64,000 bases of DNA, from contig JAESUZ010000344.1 in assembly GCA_017311185.1 (NCBI GenBank), forward strand, positions 62,001 through 126,000. Direction: 5' to 3'. Both the position numbers and the translations under genes were made by a program. The notes beneath the pieces were generated by a model. It was not told where the DNA came from and searched no databases. It was given only the letters and a program-made list of their open reading frames with translations. The stretch is from Proteles cristata cristata. Its lineage: Eukaryota > Chordata > Mammalia > Carnivora > Hyaenidae. Shown here in pieces: positions 31,940-44,465 of this stretch (its first letter is position 1; each line of letters begins with the position of its first letter).

Positions 31940-34900
31940 TCTCATGGCACAGGGAAGGGAAGCAAAGGTTTTAACAAAAAATTCCATCCCTCCTAGCCTG
32001 GACAAAAATGAGAGTCTTTGCTCTTTGGGGTCAGTTCTCAGAAGCTGAGTGGCCTCGGCCCCAGCCATGTCAGTGCCTTTTCTCTGGTCAACCTGATAAA
32101 AGTTTAAACAGGTCTGTTTCTAAGAAGTGTCCTCAATAATCAAGTGTCTATGAAATGCTTAAGATCCAGGTGTGACTGGAGCTGAAACTGAACATCAGTG
32201 AGGTATGTGTGTCAAGCTATTTTGGGGTGCAAACACCAAGGTTTGGGGCCTGTGGGAGGAGGGTAGTGTTCAATGTTCCCTCAATCCTTTTTCGGTGAGC
32301 CGTGAATTACAATCTAACAGACAGGATCTTGAGTAGAAACCTCCACAGTGGTAATACTGCTATGTACCTTTCAAAAGCAGGAGTTGGAGTGTTAGAGTAA
32401 CCGAAGGTGAAATGAATACATGTTTCTTTTCTATTTGGGCTTTGCATTCTTTAGGCACACTTTTATGGGTCAGTCTATGAAGGTCAGCTAAAAAAAAAAA
32501 ACCCAGAAGAGATAAAAGAAGTTCCTCGAAAAAGCTTCTGTTAGGAAGACAAAACCATAATGTTTCTCAAGGCATGGGAAAGAGAGTTTCTCCTGAAATA
32601 TTCCAATGGGGGAAAAATAAAAGAACTTTATGATGACATTTTATGTAGCCTGGTGAGCAAATGCACAAAATGATAGAAAGCATTACAATTATAACGCCCC
32701 CTACCCAGAAGCTTAATGCAACATGGTGAGAATTTAGATGTATCTGCAGTCACATTTCTTGTGGAATCCTAACTGCCTCAAAACCTGAGGCCAACTTTTA
32801 TTGTATGGTATACTTTTAGCCAAACCTAAACTGATAGGATTTCCAGGACAGAGAGATATCTTCTCAACCAAACTTATTCTGCCAGAATTTTTAGATGTAC
32901 TTTTTTTGCATCAAGGCAGGTAGTTTGGTCTCAAAGAAATACACATTATTTGGGAAATCCTGTGATGGGCAAGCCATGAATTATATTATCAGGTTGTTTG
33001 GCTGACTGAGTGGTAGGCCAAGATCTGAGTGAATGAACCATACAATAGACTAGTTTTGATGCGTTAAGGAAGGGAAGAAAACCCTGAGATTGAAGGGCTA
33101 CCTGGGTAGGGAAGCTTCCACAGTGAGGAATTATGGGGTGGCAGTTCCCAGTATTGAAAACCAAGTTAGTCACCTGGTGTAGCCCTACTAGGACTGGTCA
33201 GAGCTTTGTCTTTGCAAACAGCTTAGTTTCCTTTGAAAGGACGTGGGAGTTTAGAGTTGGACGGTTTGCTTAAAGTTTCAGGCATGGTGTTTACCACCCC
33301 AGGAGAGTGGATTAGGGTCTAATGTGCGCAAATGGGAAAATTCATGTCTCACACTAGGTGGCAGTCTATGAGCCATAGGCTTGCAAAACATCTAGAATTT
33401 TGTTACCTTCCAAAATGGGGCCACTTACTCCCAAGAAAAGATTGCTATCCTCATTCCAGTCCTGGAGAGAAGCTAGTCTATCTCCATTTCTCCATTTCTT
33501 CATTTTTAGCTTAGCTAGCCATGTTGTTGAACTGTGATGATTGTGTCAGCAAAATACATTCTTGGAGTGAAATGTTTTCTACATGAAGGAAAATTCACCT
33601 CTTAAAAGGAATGGTTTCTCTCAGTCTCAGAGCTTATACAGTTCAGTTTCAGTGCGCTAGCCAGAAAATATTGGGAAAATATACCCCAGGACCTTTAGAT
33701 GACTAATTATCAGTCACACCTAGAAAACTCTAGGTATCACTGGTGTTGCAATAAGAAATAATGAGAAGAGAACTAAGAAGAGATCTAATGCTTGTTGCAT
33801 GTTTTCTCTGGACAGAGAGTGAACTGTGGCTCATAGAGCTTAACTGCTCACTCAATCCAAAAACAGATGGAAATAGAGTTTGAACTCAGGTCCAAAAAAC
33901 TCTGGCTTTTGTAAAACCAACCCCATTTCTGCCATCTGATGCTTGATAAGAACAAATGGCAGCAAGCCAGTAGCTATGGTGGGGACAGGACAAGGAGATG
34001 TTCCAGAGAATTTATAAGTAATACAGTCTTGACCAGTCAGAGCATTGCATCTCCCCCCTGGCCCCAGGCACAGCGACTGGTTCAGAAATGGGCATTTGAG
34101 CTGAGCAGTGCCCTTGGGGAAGGCTTTTTTTTGCTAGATTTGCAGCTGTGTTAGAGCACAAGCTGCTGAGGGCCACCACATGAGCAGTGAGTGGTCATAG
34201 AGGTCAGAGCCACAAGACAGGGAGCCTGAGACTGGATGACCTCCTGGCACTGCCCAAGCTCTGGGTCCAATCACTTTTGACCTTCCCAGGATGTTTGAGT
34301 TGGCCAGCCAATAGGTTATCTCCCTCTTTTAATTATGTCATTTGGGGCAGAGGGGTTATCACTTGTCACCAAAAGAATATCGACTTAAAGACGTTAAGAC
34401 GAGGAAGGGCTCAATGAAAATAAAACAAAAGCAGCTCCAGGTTCAATGTGTACTCACTATCCTGGCAGACAACTTTTTACATCATCAATCTTTATCCACT
34501 GAATTTCAGAATGAACGAATGAATAAAAGGCAATAGGGGCCAGAGAGACATGGGCAGTGTAAACTAAGATTCAGCCAAAACACAAGAGCAATTGGGAAAA
34601 AGTCTTAGGATTGCAACACCACCTGAGCTAGAGCTACATGCTGTTTTCTACATAATGTTTGAAAATATGACGTATTAGAACAAGTAATAGAATGTACAAA
34701 TAAATACAATGCCTGTAAATTATGTGACAGTCAGCCGTGGTCCAGCTTGAATTGGTCCTGAAAGCTGAGTCTCAATTATAATTGCAGGAGTGATGGAACC
34801 ATTATAGTTAGGCTTGATTTGGAAGCTTTACTAATTGTGAAAGAAGGAAGAAAACACCCGGCCTTCATAAGGCAGACAATAATATGAACATTTCAGTAAG

Positions 34901-35260
34901 TATTTTCAGTATTGAATTTTCCTTGGTCCATTTTCAAATTCACAGTAATTGTTATACTTCCTTACTCAGCCAAATTCAGAATGGTTGAATGAATGAAAAG
35001 CAAATTTGCATAATTTAGGAATGAAAACCCAACTCAAATTGGTTGAACTGTAAGAGAGTAATAGCCCTAAAAAATTGAGAAGCCCATAAGACCAGATGTG
35101 AGGTCAGTCTTGACCTAGATAGTAGGATGGAGTCCTTCCATGACCCATTTCCCCCAATTCCCCACACTTTCCTCATGGAGCAGCATCTCCATCTGCAGGC
35201 TTCACACAGCAGGGCCAGCAGGCCAGCTGCCCTGGGGGGAGGGGGGAAGCAAACCAGCCA
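31940..35260. other. Noncoding DNA, mostly unique
   Basis: About 3.3 kb without genes or young repeats. About 33780-33930 resembles a weak antisense MIR (gagtttgaactcaggtccaa). 34020-34110 (gaccagtcagagcattgcat, ggttcagaaatgggcatttg) resembles an old LTR-type repeat that recurs near 59800. Confidence 0.45.
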
Positions 35261-35264
35261 CAGA

Positions 35265-36260
35265 ACACCTCACCGTAGAAGATGTATAGATGGCCAACAA
35301 GCATATGGCAAAATGCTCCACATCATAAGTCATCAGGAAAATGTGAATTAGAACAACAATGAGATATGGCTACACACCTACCAGCATGGCTGAAGTCTGG
35401 AACACTGAGAGCACCAAATCCTGGGGAGGATGTGGAGCAACAGGAACCCTCATTCATTGCTGCTAAGAATCCAGAATGGTACAAGCCACTTCAGAATACA
35501 GTGTGACGGTGTCTTACAAAACTAAACATACTCTTACCATACAATCCAGCAATTACACTCCTTGGTATTTACCCAAAGAAGTTGAAAACTTGTGTCCACA
35601 TGGTAACTTGCACACAGATGCTTATAGGAGCTTTATTCATATCACCAAAGCTTGGAAACAACCAAGATGTCCACCAGTAGGTGAATGGATAAACAAACTA
35701 TGGTACATTCAGACTGTGTGAATGTTATTTGGCTCTAAGAAGACACTCAAGCCATGAAAAGACATGGAGGAAACATAAATGAATATAACTAAGTGAAAGA
35801 AGCTAGTCTAAAAACTATATGATTCCACCTATATGACATTCTGGAAAAGCAGTAACTGTGGAGACAGTAAAAAGATCAGTGGTTGCTGGCGGTCTGTGGG
35901 GAGGGAGAGATGATAGGAGAGATACAGAGGATTTTTAGGGCAGTGAATCTATTCTGTGTGATGCAGTACTCTGTGTGGTATAATAGTAGATACATGTCAT
36001 TATACATTTGTCCAAATCCATAGGATGTACAACACCCAGAGTGACCTCTAATGTAAACTATGGACTTTGTGTGGTGATGATGTGTCAAGGTAGGTTCATT
36101 GTTTGTAACAAATGTACTACTCTGGTGCAGAATGTTAATACTGGGGGAGGCTGAGCATGTATGGGGCAAGGAGTATATGAGAAATCTCTGTATCTTTATC
36201 TCAATTTTGCTGAGAGCCTAAAACCGTTCTTTGCCAAAAAATAAAAGTCTTGGGGATCAA
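35265..36260 (+). mobile_element. Old L1 (L1MA/MB-type) 3' end, 5' truncated
   Basis: About 1 kb covering the end of ORF2 and the 3' UTR of an old L1: gatggccaacaagcatatgg, gatatggctacacacctacc, ggggaggatgtggagcaaca, tacaatccagcaattacact, ttatgtaaacta-type words near 36050 and the terminal aaaaaataaaagtctt. The reading frame is broken by stops and shifts. Confidence 0.75.
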
Positions 36261-36729
36261 AAAAAAGCTACAGAGTCCTAGGCTTTAACATCCTTGTGAT
36301 GCACTCTCTAGGCTGAGAGACAGGGTCTCTTGCACTAGCTTTGGCAGAAGAGGAGGAATCTTTTCTTTGCTAGAAGGACTCAGCAATGCCTCTTATTGCC
36401 CTTATGTTTCACTGGCCAGTACCTGGAGCCAGAGGGTCAGGAATACTGGTTGGCTTAAGCCAATGTGAGACCACACACTGATGGGGTTTCTGCCTCATCT
36501 AAATCACAGGGCTGGGCTCAGAGGAGAGTGGTTTCTCAAAGGAAAAATGGGGAGACTATTCCCAGGAAGAGGCTGAATGAATGATGGGTCACAGATAACA
36601 GAAGGCTTCTATAAATGGGAAGTATATCTTCTGAATATCCTCATCTCTCAAAGTTTGATAGCTTTTCTTTGAAGAATATTTGTTTAATTTTGTACATTGA
36701 GCTGGTCTCTAAGGGATGTAGACAACCCA

Positions 36730-37120
36730 CAACAAACATTATTGAAAGAAAGACTATTGGTGAAATAGCACTAGTTGTAAGATCAAATCCCCATGTTTCA
36801 GTGGCTTCATGCAACAGAAGTGAGTTCTTGCTCCTTTCAAGGTGCTGGATTGGAAGGTGATCTCTCACACTCTGATTCAGAGACTGAGTTTTTTTTCTGT
36901 CTCATGCCTCAGTCAAAGGCCTCAGAATCTTTACTTCCAGACAGTAGATGGGAAAAAGAGCAGAACAGAGCCTTTAGGAGGTTTCATACACATCACTTCT
37001 GTTCACATTCTGTTGTGCAAAACTCAGTCACAAGGCTGTGCTTTAACACAGGGGAAACTGGGAAATGTAATCCAGCTGAGTGTTGGGGTGGAAAGCTAGA
37101 AGGAGGCAAAGAAAGCAGTC
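36730..37120 (+). mobile_element. Ancient repeat copy A (LTR-like)
   Basis: tttcagtggcttcatgcaac, ttcttgctcctttcaaggtg, acatcacttctgttcacatt, aaaactcagtcacaaggctg, gaaactgggaaatgtaatcc. The same order of words appears near 42090-42420, so the two are diverged copies of one old family that I cannot name with certainty. Confidence 0.45.
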
Positions 37121-37911
37121 AATGAAAGAAATCCCATTCATTTGGTGCATTTACTGTCCAGAATCTCTTCATCTAAGTGAAAATATATTCCTAGAACAGA
37201 AGGTGAGAATTGTTGCAGATTATATGGAACAAGCATGTGAATACTATTTTAAAACTTTTAAAAATTGGTCTGTATGGAGCTGACATGCACAAGTGGCAAT
37301 GCCATATAGTTCAACTTGAGAATAGTTTGACATAAAATCTAGGACGTGGGGAAGCCTAAAACATATTGGGAGCGTGTCCTATTGAATGTTGTGGGATCTT
37401 CATTTTTGAAACAACTTCTTTTGAGATATTTATATATGATAAAATGCTGGCATTTTAGGTATAGAGTTTGATGGGCTTCAATAACCCCATTACATCTTTG
37501 ATGAGGGAAATGTACAGGGAGGTAAATCTATACTACCACCGTACAAGAGGGAGTATGGAGGGAGTTTCTGGAAACATCTATAAAATGATTTATCTTTCTT
37601 TGGGTTAATTAATAGTGAAAAAGGAATTTGGTCCAAAACAATTGGATTATTGCTTCAGTTTGCTTAACCAGGATAGAAGTGACTTCAGCCTTTGAGTAGC
37701 AAAAGTATGAATATAAGTAACAGATTCCTGATAAACCACATAAGCCACATATGATAAACCACAGAGCTCGGTCTTTGGCGTCAGATAGATCTGGGGTTGG
37801 GTTCTGGCTCAGCCCCTTTCAAACTGTGTTGACCTTGGGTATTTTATTTTTAATTTTTATGTTTATTTGTTTATTTTGAGAGAGAGCAAGAGAACACACA
37901 AGTTGGGGAGG

Positions 37912-37913
<2 letters not shown>

Positions 37914-37957
<44 letters not shown>
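37914..37957. repeat. Pure (AG)22 microsatellite
   Basis: 44 bp of uninterrupted AG inside the SINE body. The length and purity predict high length polymorphism. Confidence 0.9.
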
Positions 37958-37959
<2 letters not shown>

Positions 37960-38060
37960 CTCAAGCAGGCCCGGCACTGACAATGTGTAGCCAGATGTGG
38001 GGCTCAAACTCATGAACTGTGAGTTCATGATCTGAGCTGAGATCAAGAGTTGGCTTAACC

Positions 38061-39096
38061 CAAAAGAGTCAAGAGCAAAAATAAACTGTTGGGACCTCAT
38101 CAAGATTAAAAGCTTCTGCACGGCAAAAGAAACAATCCATAAAACTAATAGGCAACCAACGGAATGGGAAAAGATAGTTGCAAATGACATATCAGATAAA
38201 GGGTTAATATCCAAAATCTATAAGGAACTCACCAAACTCCACACCTGAAAAACAAACAACCCAGTAAAGAAATGGGCAGAAGATATGAACGGACACTTCT
38301 CCAAAGAGAACATCCAGATGGCCAACAGACACATGAAACGATGCTCAGCATCCCTCCTCATCAGGGAAATACAAATGAAAACCACACTGAGATACCACCT
38401 CATGCCAGTCAGAGTAGCTAAAATGAGCAAATCAGAGAACTCTAAATGCTGACAAGGATGTGGAGAAACGGGCACCCTCCTACACTGTTGGTGGGAATGT
38501 AAACTTGTGCAGCCCCTCTGGAAAACAGTGTGGAGATTCCTCAGGAAACTAACAATAGAACTCCCCTGTGACCCAGCAGTAGCACTGCTAGGAATTTACC
38601 CTAGGGATACAGAAATGCTGAGGCATAGGAGCACATGTACCCCAATGTGCATAGCAGCACTCTCAACAATAGCCAAAACATGAAAAGAGCCTAAGTGTCC
38701 ATCAACAGATGAATGGATCAAGAAGATGTGGTTTATATATACGATGGAATACTACATGGCATTGAGAAACAACGAAATCTGGCCATGTGTAGCAACATGG
38801 ATGGACCTTGAGGGTGTTATGCTGAGCGAAATAAGTCAGGCAGAGAAGGACAAATACTATATGATTGCACGTATAGGAGGATTAGGAGGAACTTAATGGA
38901 GGACAAAGGGGGAGAAGAAGGGGGAAAATAGTGGGGGAAAGGGAGAGAGGCAAACCATAAGAGACTCTTGAATATTGAGAACAAACTGAGGACTGAAGGG
39001 TGTGGGGGGGGAGGGGGGATGAGCATGGAGGAGGGCACTTGTGGGGTGTTATATGGAAACCAACTTGACAATAAACTATTTGTGTAAAAAAAAAAA
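38061..39096 (+). mobile_element. 5'-truncated felid L1 inside a SINE
   Basis: About 1.04 kb comprising the C-terminal part of ORF2, the 3' UTR and a poly(A) end, flanked by aagagttggcttaacc at 38045-38060 and 39097-39112. Translation gives the L1 C-terminal Cys/His region ([14 protein letters not shown] near 38458-38500) and then MWFIYTMEYYMALRNNEIWP near 38728-38787. In-frame stops (TGA near 38245, 38451 and 38680) show it is dead. The 3' UTR includes ggcaaaccataagagactct, a G-rich run near 39002-39018 and caacttgacaataaactatt. Confidence 0.95.
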
Positions 39097-39300
39097 AAGA
39101 GTTGGCTTAACCAACTGAACCACTTAAGTGTCCCAACCTTGGGTATTTTAAACCTCAGTTTTCTCTTCTGCGAAATATCAACCCTACTTGATAGGGTTGG
39201 TTTGAAGATTAAAAGACATAATGCGTGAAAATATTTGGTACAATGGCTGGAAAATAGTAAGTGCTCAGTTTGCATTAGCTGCTACTATTAATTATTTATC

Positions 39301-42085
39301 ACTCCTGAGAAGCTCCGCATTCATGGAGAATCTCTGGTTCCATACAGTACATGCCACTGGCAGGCTCCTGATGAAGTCGTGTTCAATTTGACTTCTGCAT
39401 CTTTTTTTATTCACCATCACATTATTTTTTATAAGATATTCTGAATTCCCCGTGGAAGTAAGAACCATAGTAACAAGCTTTCAGCTTCATTTTGCTTCTG
39501 ATATGATCATTAATGGAGTTATCATGATATTTTTTTTTTTACAAGACAGCCTTAAGCTGTAACTACAAATGTCTTTTCAAAAGCCCCTGATTTATTTTGC
39601 TGTTCAGCTGAACTCTTGTGTCTTTGTCTTCATATGTTTTTGATGAATGGATGATGTTGTCTTTAGATGTTCTTAACCATCCTGGGTGCATTAAAATCAC
39701 TCAATGGCTCTTGTCAAGTGGAAGACAAGAAGGGGAAATCCAAGAAAAAGACAGGCTGTGCTTCCTGGGATATACATGCACCTGCTAAGGGACTAGTGTT
39801 AGGAAATGTACAAAGTCAGCCTCTGATCATAAAGATTCTTCCTTAAGGAGAAAAGGAAAAGAGCAAAAGCAAAAAAATACATTTACTTCAAAGAACTCCT
39901 GTCTGATTGAGTGGAGAAAAAGTAGCCTCATTGCTTTGATCCTTTCACTGAAAGAAACAACATGAAAAGAAAAGAGAAAACAAGGCTCAAAATATGGGCT
40001 TTTGTTGAGAGCATCATTAGGGGTGTTTATTGGCTGCAGCAAACACACATCGCAGCTCTGGAACATTCTGTAGGGCTTCGCCAGCTTCTGCCTGGAAGGC
40101 CAGGTGGTTGATTTGGGGCTACATTTCTTTTTTCAAGTGAGGGAGCAGGGACTGTAAGTCTCAAACCCTCTTGACCTTTCGTGAGTTCAGTCTTTAGAAA
40201 TAAACCTGGACTTTTTTCTTAAGGCTTTGGTTTGTTTACCTTTGGTAAACACTGTCTGATTCTTTTTTTCCCCTTGAAGAGAAAAGCTCTTCACAAAGCT
40301 GATGAAAAGGCTTTTTGCACATCAGCTTCTTCAAAACAACATTGTGATGAGTTAAGTGCAAACAAATCAGGATCAGAGGAATTGCATTTTTCCTTTAAAA
40401 TAGAGTTGAACAGATTTAAGGTGGTGAGGGAAGTGTTTTTCAAAAGAGCTCTTCAAAACCAGAATACTGAGTGGCAGTCAATAAACTCAAAAGTATGGAC
40501 AGAATTTTCCTTCCTACTCTTCTGGAACATTTTTCTTCAAATGATGTGCATGGCCTCAGTGGTTTACAGGTGAGCCGTCAAATTTTGATGAATGAGTGGA
40601 GTTAATTTGTTCTAACAAGGAGGAAATTCCCAGCAAAGTGACTGAACAGATGGAATGTAAAGCTGAGTGCATGGCCATTGCCTGCTACAAGGAGCTAAAA
40701 GGTACTATTTAATAGTAAATGGCACCAAAGAAAGATTGTGTAATATGGGGAGTGTGTGAAATTTGTGCTTCACAAGCGTATAAAAGAGTGTGGTCAGAGC
40801 AGGAAACAATTCCACACAAATGGCTCTGTGTAAATTCCATGAAGACTGAGTCGAGCTCAAGGTTTCCTGTGGAACCGGGTGCCCATTGCCTAGCATGGGG
40901 CAAGCATAACAACAAATCATGGGCAGTCAAGGGGACACATAAAATTAGCCACCCCAGTGGTCTCTGTCACAGTGCGTGCTCTCATACTAGGCCAGAAAAG
41001 TAAAAGGCTAAGAACCTTTGTTTTGAGCAGGACCAATCCCTATCTTTTCTACAGTCTTCTCCTGTGATGTAAGTATTTTCTTGTTTTGCCTCCTTCCTGA
41101 CCTAGAAGCTCATTGAGGGCAGAGTGCGTGTCTCACCAGGGTTTTCTCCTCCCCAGAGTGACTGGTGCCTGACACGTGACACTAAATGCTTCTGAACCCA
41201 GTAGAGAATCCACTCTGTCATCATCTTCATCACCTTCTCTGTGGTCATTTTCTTCTTTTTCACTGATTTCATTATGTGTCAGGATAGTGCCGTGCTGATC
41301 TCTAAGTGCTTTCATGTGCATGATGGTCCTGTCGATAGTGTGGATTTGCGCTGTCTGATGCGGCTGAGATTTAAGGACTGGTCTGCACTGGCCCTTCTTT
41401 TCTAGCACTTGCCACTGGTTCTGTTAGTTCTCCAGGTACATCTTTAGGCATGGGTAGCTTTAGGTGTAGGGAGGAAACGGGTCTCAGGAAACAAAAGCTA
41501 ATGCTTTTTAGTTAAATTGCTTAGCAAAAAATGACTCCAACGATCTCTAACCAAAAAAGGATGGAAGCTACGTTGTGTCTGGCTGGAATATTCCTTTGGC
41601 ACAAATGCAGTGAATGGTGTTATGTCCAATTTGGTTCTTTATTGCCTAGCCCGTGAAAAAATAGCCTCATTGGGTGTCAAGAGAAATATAAACACACATA
41701 CAAACCTAGGCTTTGGCATTGCCTTGCATAGGTTGGCCATCCAAATTATGCAGAATATGCTAGTATTGATGGATATTTTTTTAGTCATCAACATGAAAAC
41801 CCGAAATTAAAAACTCTCCTTTATGGGTTCACAGCGACCCATAAATTCATCCCAGTAACCCAGTTAATACAAGTTTAACTAAACTTGAGCTTATAAGAAA
41901 AAGGTTTTGATTATAATACAATGACTTTTAAGCACCTAGTTCTAGGACAATTTTATATTTTTATATGGAGTTTCATTGAGTTAACTTACAGTTTGCCAAA
42001 TGGGGAGTGAATGTTCCAACAGGATCATGAAGGGCCTTTGAAAGAATTTGTAGTCTCTTTTCCATTTTGTTTCTTCTGTACAATC
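39301..42085. other. Noncoding DNA with an L2-like patch
   Basis: No gene recognised. About 41090-41200 resembles an L2 3' end (agctcattgagggcagagtg, ctggtgcctgacacgtgaca). Open frames at 40232-40573 plus and 41133-41408 minus have no recognisable domains, and the latter overlaps the L2-like patch. Confidence 0.5.
40233..40251. promoter_or_regulatory. Perfect inverted pair of forkhead-type motifs
   Basis: TGTTTACC-TTT-GGTAAACA is an exact inverted repeat with 8-bp arms. Each arm contains TGTTTAC, the core bound by forkhead (FOXA/FOXO) factors. It lies in DNA with no recognised repeat. Function is not shown. Confidence 0.3.
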
Positions 42086-42420
42086 ACTACAGGCCTGGTT
42101 CTGCTGCAGTAAGAAACAACCCCCAAATCACAGTGGCTTACCAAAGTGCATTTCTCCAGTGCTGGTTGGGACTGGCCCTCTGCTCACTGTGGTCACTTGA
42201 GGACTCCCACTGATGAAGGGCAAACCTTGACATGTGCTTCCTCCACTTCCCTGGCTATGGAAGGGGGTGTAATGACCTGTGTGGGGAGTCTCTCAGTTTC
42301 AACTTAGAAATGCCACACATCACTTGTGCACAGTAGCCATTTGCCACAGAAGGTTGAAGAGCCATCCTATTTTCAGAGAAGTGCAGTCCTCTCATGTGCT
42401 CACAGAGGGGAGAACCAGAA
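42086..42420 (+). mobile_element. Ancient repeat copy B (LTR-like)
   Basis: gcagtaagaaacaaccccca, aaatcacagtggcttaccaa, ggactggccctctgctcact, atgccacacatcacttgtgc. Diverged relative of the copy at 36730-37120. Confidence 0.45.
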
Positions 42421-43865
42421 TATTTGTGCCCCATCTTAGTGCCCCATACCTCTTTCTTTATCATTGTGCCCTTGTTACAGAAGAAGGACCCACAAAGTGA
42501 TGTACTGCCTCTGATATACCTGTTAAGTTGTCTGGCTTTGTTATCTCAAGATGCTCCTGCCATTCTAGAGAATAAATGGGTTACACAAAATAAGAAGTTC
42601 AGTTTACTACTTTTGGGGGGAAAAAGGAAGAAGTGCATAGCTGAGCAAAGATTGAATAAAAAATTCAAATTTTATGTTTAAAGGTAATTAATAAAATGAC
42701 ACCATCTTCTTTCCTGGAATGAAACTTACCTCAAATGAGTCTGATTGCAGGAAGGTTGGCTTTGGAATTTTAATCCTATCATAGAGCAAATAGGGCCTCC
42801 AACCCATAAGGGGTACATGAACCATTTGAGGGGGGGTATTTTTTAATTGTTACTTTTTTGGTAACTGTAGTTATGGAGAAAGAAAAACTCCATGAGTATC
42901 TCATATTTTCACTTTTTAAATTTTATTTTTAAGTGGCAGTGGAGATCAAGGATAATTATGCATGCAGTTTGTATTTAAATAAAGCATGCGAGTGGAGATA
43001 TCACTTAATTTTCCTCTCAGAAATCAGTTTTCAATCTCAGTGTTGGAATGTGCCATTAAAAGTACCTCATGCTATGATAATTAAATACTATGTTTTTCAA
43101 AAATGCTAAATGATATCTCCTGAGGGTCTCACAATTTCCAAGTGTCTCTATATACAGGGGCTTGAAAATGAGCAAGAGTAACTATTTTATAAATTGAGGA
43201 TTTAAAATGAAATTGGACATACTCATGCTCTCAAGATATTATATTCTAGTACGTGACCAATGAAAAATCCATAACTGTATGGATATAGTACATAAAGACT
43301 AGAAATGTTTATCTTGTCTAATAGATTATGTGATATGTGCTACTCTTTAGTTTTCTTTCAGCCATTGTATTTAAACAAATTAAAAAGCCTCTTTTGTGAC
43401 AGGTAGTATAAATTTAGATGGAAAACACACCTATTGCCTTTGATGTCTGGGTATAACAAGTAAAGTGGATTTGTTTTAGGAAAGTCAGAAAGCACTGAAG
43501 AACATTAAGGATCCAACTGAATCAAACCCAACAGAACTAATACTCTAGTCATAATCCTTACCTAGGAGCAAGAATTTAACGTAGTGGTTTTCTTGCTAGT
43601 CTTTCCTTAACTGTGTATGCGTGTGTGTGCCTGTACATAGGTGCTTAACTCTGTTGGGATGGTGTATAATTTAATTTTTTGCATTTTTCATTTAACATCA
43701 GAATATTTGGGAGTAGTGGGGGGAAGGAATGTACCAGATCCTGTTCCTAGTGTTTTTCTCAGAATTATGCTCTCTTTACCCAAATGCCAGAACAGTATTC
43801 TGCCTGGGATAAAGGCAACAATCTTTATGCACAAGAATGTATCTAGCGTGATGCTTTTGGAAGCA
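42421..43865. other. AT-rich noncoding DNA
   Basis: Unassigned AT-rich DNA with a short (TG)n patch near 43613-43631. No gene or young repeat recognised. Confidence 0.45.
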
Positions 43866-44200
43866 GGTGTAAGAAAACCTGGCTCAAACTGGCTTAAACA
43901 ACAAAGAAATTTATTATCTCACATTATTAGAAGTCCAGAGGTAATTCAAGTTTCAGGGTTGCTTGATTTAGTGACATAATGAATATGGTCGAGGACCAAG
44001 GTTCTTCTCATCTTTCCTTTTTGCTGTCTACCCAATTGGCTTCATCCCATGGTTGACAGCAGCAATTAGATAAACAGGCTTCCTTTTTTATGCCTAAAGG
44101 GAGAGAAAGGCCTCCCCATCCTGGGATGATATTCTTCCCATCCTTTGAGGGTCTGATTGGTCCAGTTCAGGTTATATTCTTACTCTGGTCCCATGGAAGT
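43866..44200 (+). mobile_element. Ancient repeat, family resembling 56840-57160
   Basis: aaactggcttaaacaacaaa, gaaatttattatctcacatt, aagtccagaggtaattcaag and gaggaccaaggttcttctca. The layout recurs diverged at 56840-57160. Probably an old LTR or MER-class repeat, with uncertain identity. Confidence 0.4.
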
Positions 44201-44465
44201 ACCTAATCCTGGGATCTGGGAGGATCTGTTGGAACCCATTCCTGGAGCTGAGGGTGGTGTCCTCTCCGCCTGCATTACATAAGCTGTATGGAGTAGGTTG
44301 AATTCTGAAACAAAATTGGAATTCTATTGAGAAAGGTGGGTTAGATGCTGCATAGGCATCCAGCATTGTTCAGCAAAAGGACCCCTTTACAGTGTTACTC
44401 CTGCCTATCCAAACCTTCTAGTCTCACTTTGCACTATGTTTTCCCACCTCTTTCTAGATTCCAAT

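Larger units (their letters stand above)
37847..39135 (-). mobile_element. Antisense felid SINE split by an L1
   Basis: Tail and body at 37847-38060 and the head complement at 39113-39135 (aactgaaccacttaagtgtc). It inserted into the MIR, duplicating accttgggtatttta (37832-37846 and 39136-39150). An L1 later split it at cttaacc. Confidence 0.92.
37762..39300 (+). mobile_element. MIR SINE split by a nested SINE/L1 insertion
   Basis: MIR 5' part at 37762-37846 (ggggttgggttctggctcag, gttgaccttgggtatttta). The 3' part resumes at 39136-39300 (aacctcagttttctcttctg, cgaaatatcaaccctacttg, atagtaagtgctcagtttgc). Joining them at accttgggtatttta restores the normal MIR order. Confidence 0.8.

Noticed and set aside
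38061..39096. Active L1
   Set aside because: Only about 1 kb of the 3' end remains and ORF2 contains several in-frame stops.
38817..39275. 152-codon antisense open frame
   Set aside because: It overlaps the 3' end of the L1 insertion and the adjoining SINE and MIR on the opposite strand and has no recognisable domain.
40232..40573. 113-codon open frame with a hydrophobic end
   Set aside because: No recognisable homology and AT-rich chance-like composition. It starts within the forkhead palindrome only by coincidence.
41133..41408. Possible exon on the minus strand with an acidic Glu/Asp-rich stretch
   Set aside because: It overlaps an L2-like 3' end, has no convincing splice edges, and the acidic run comes from CTTCATCATC-type simple sequence.
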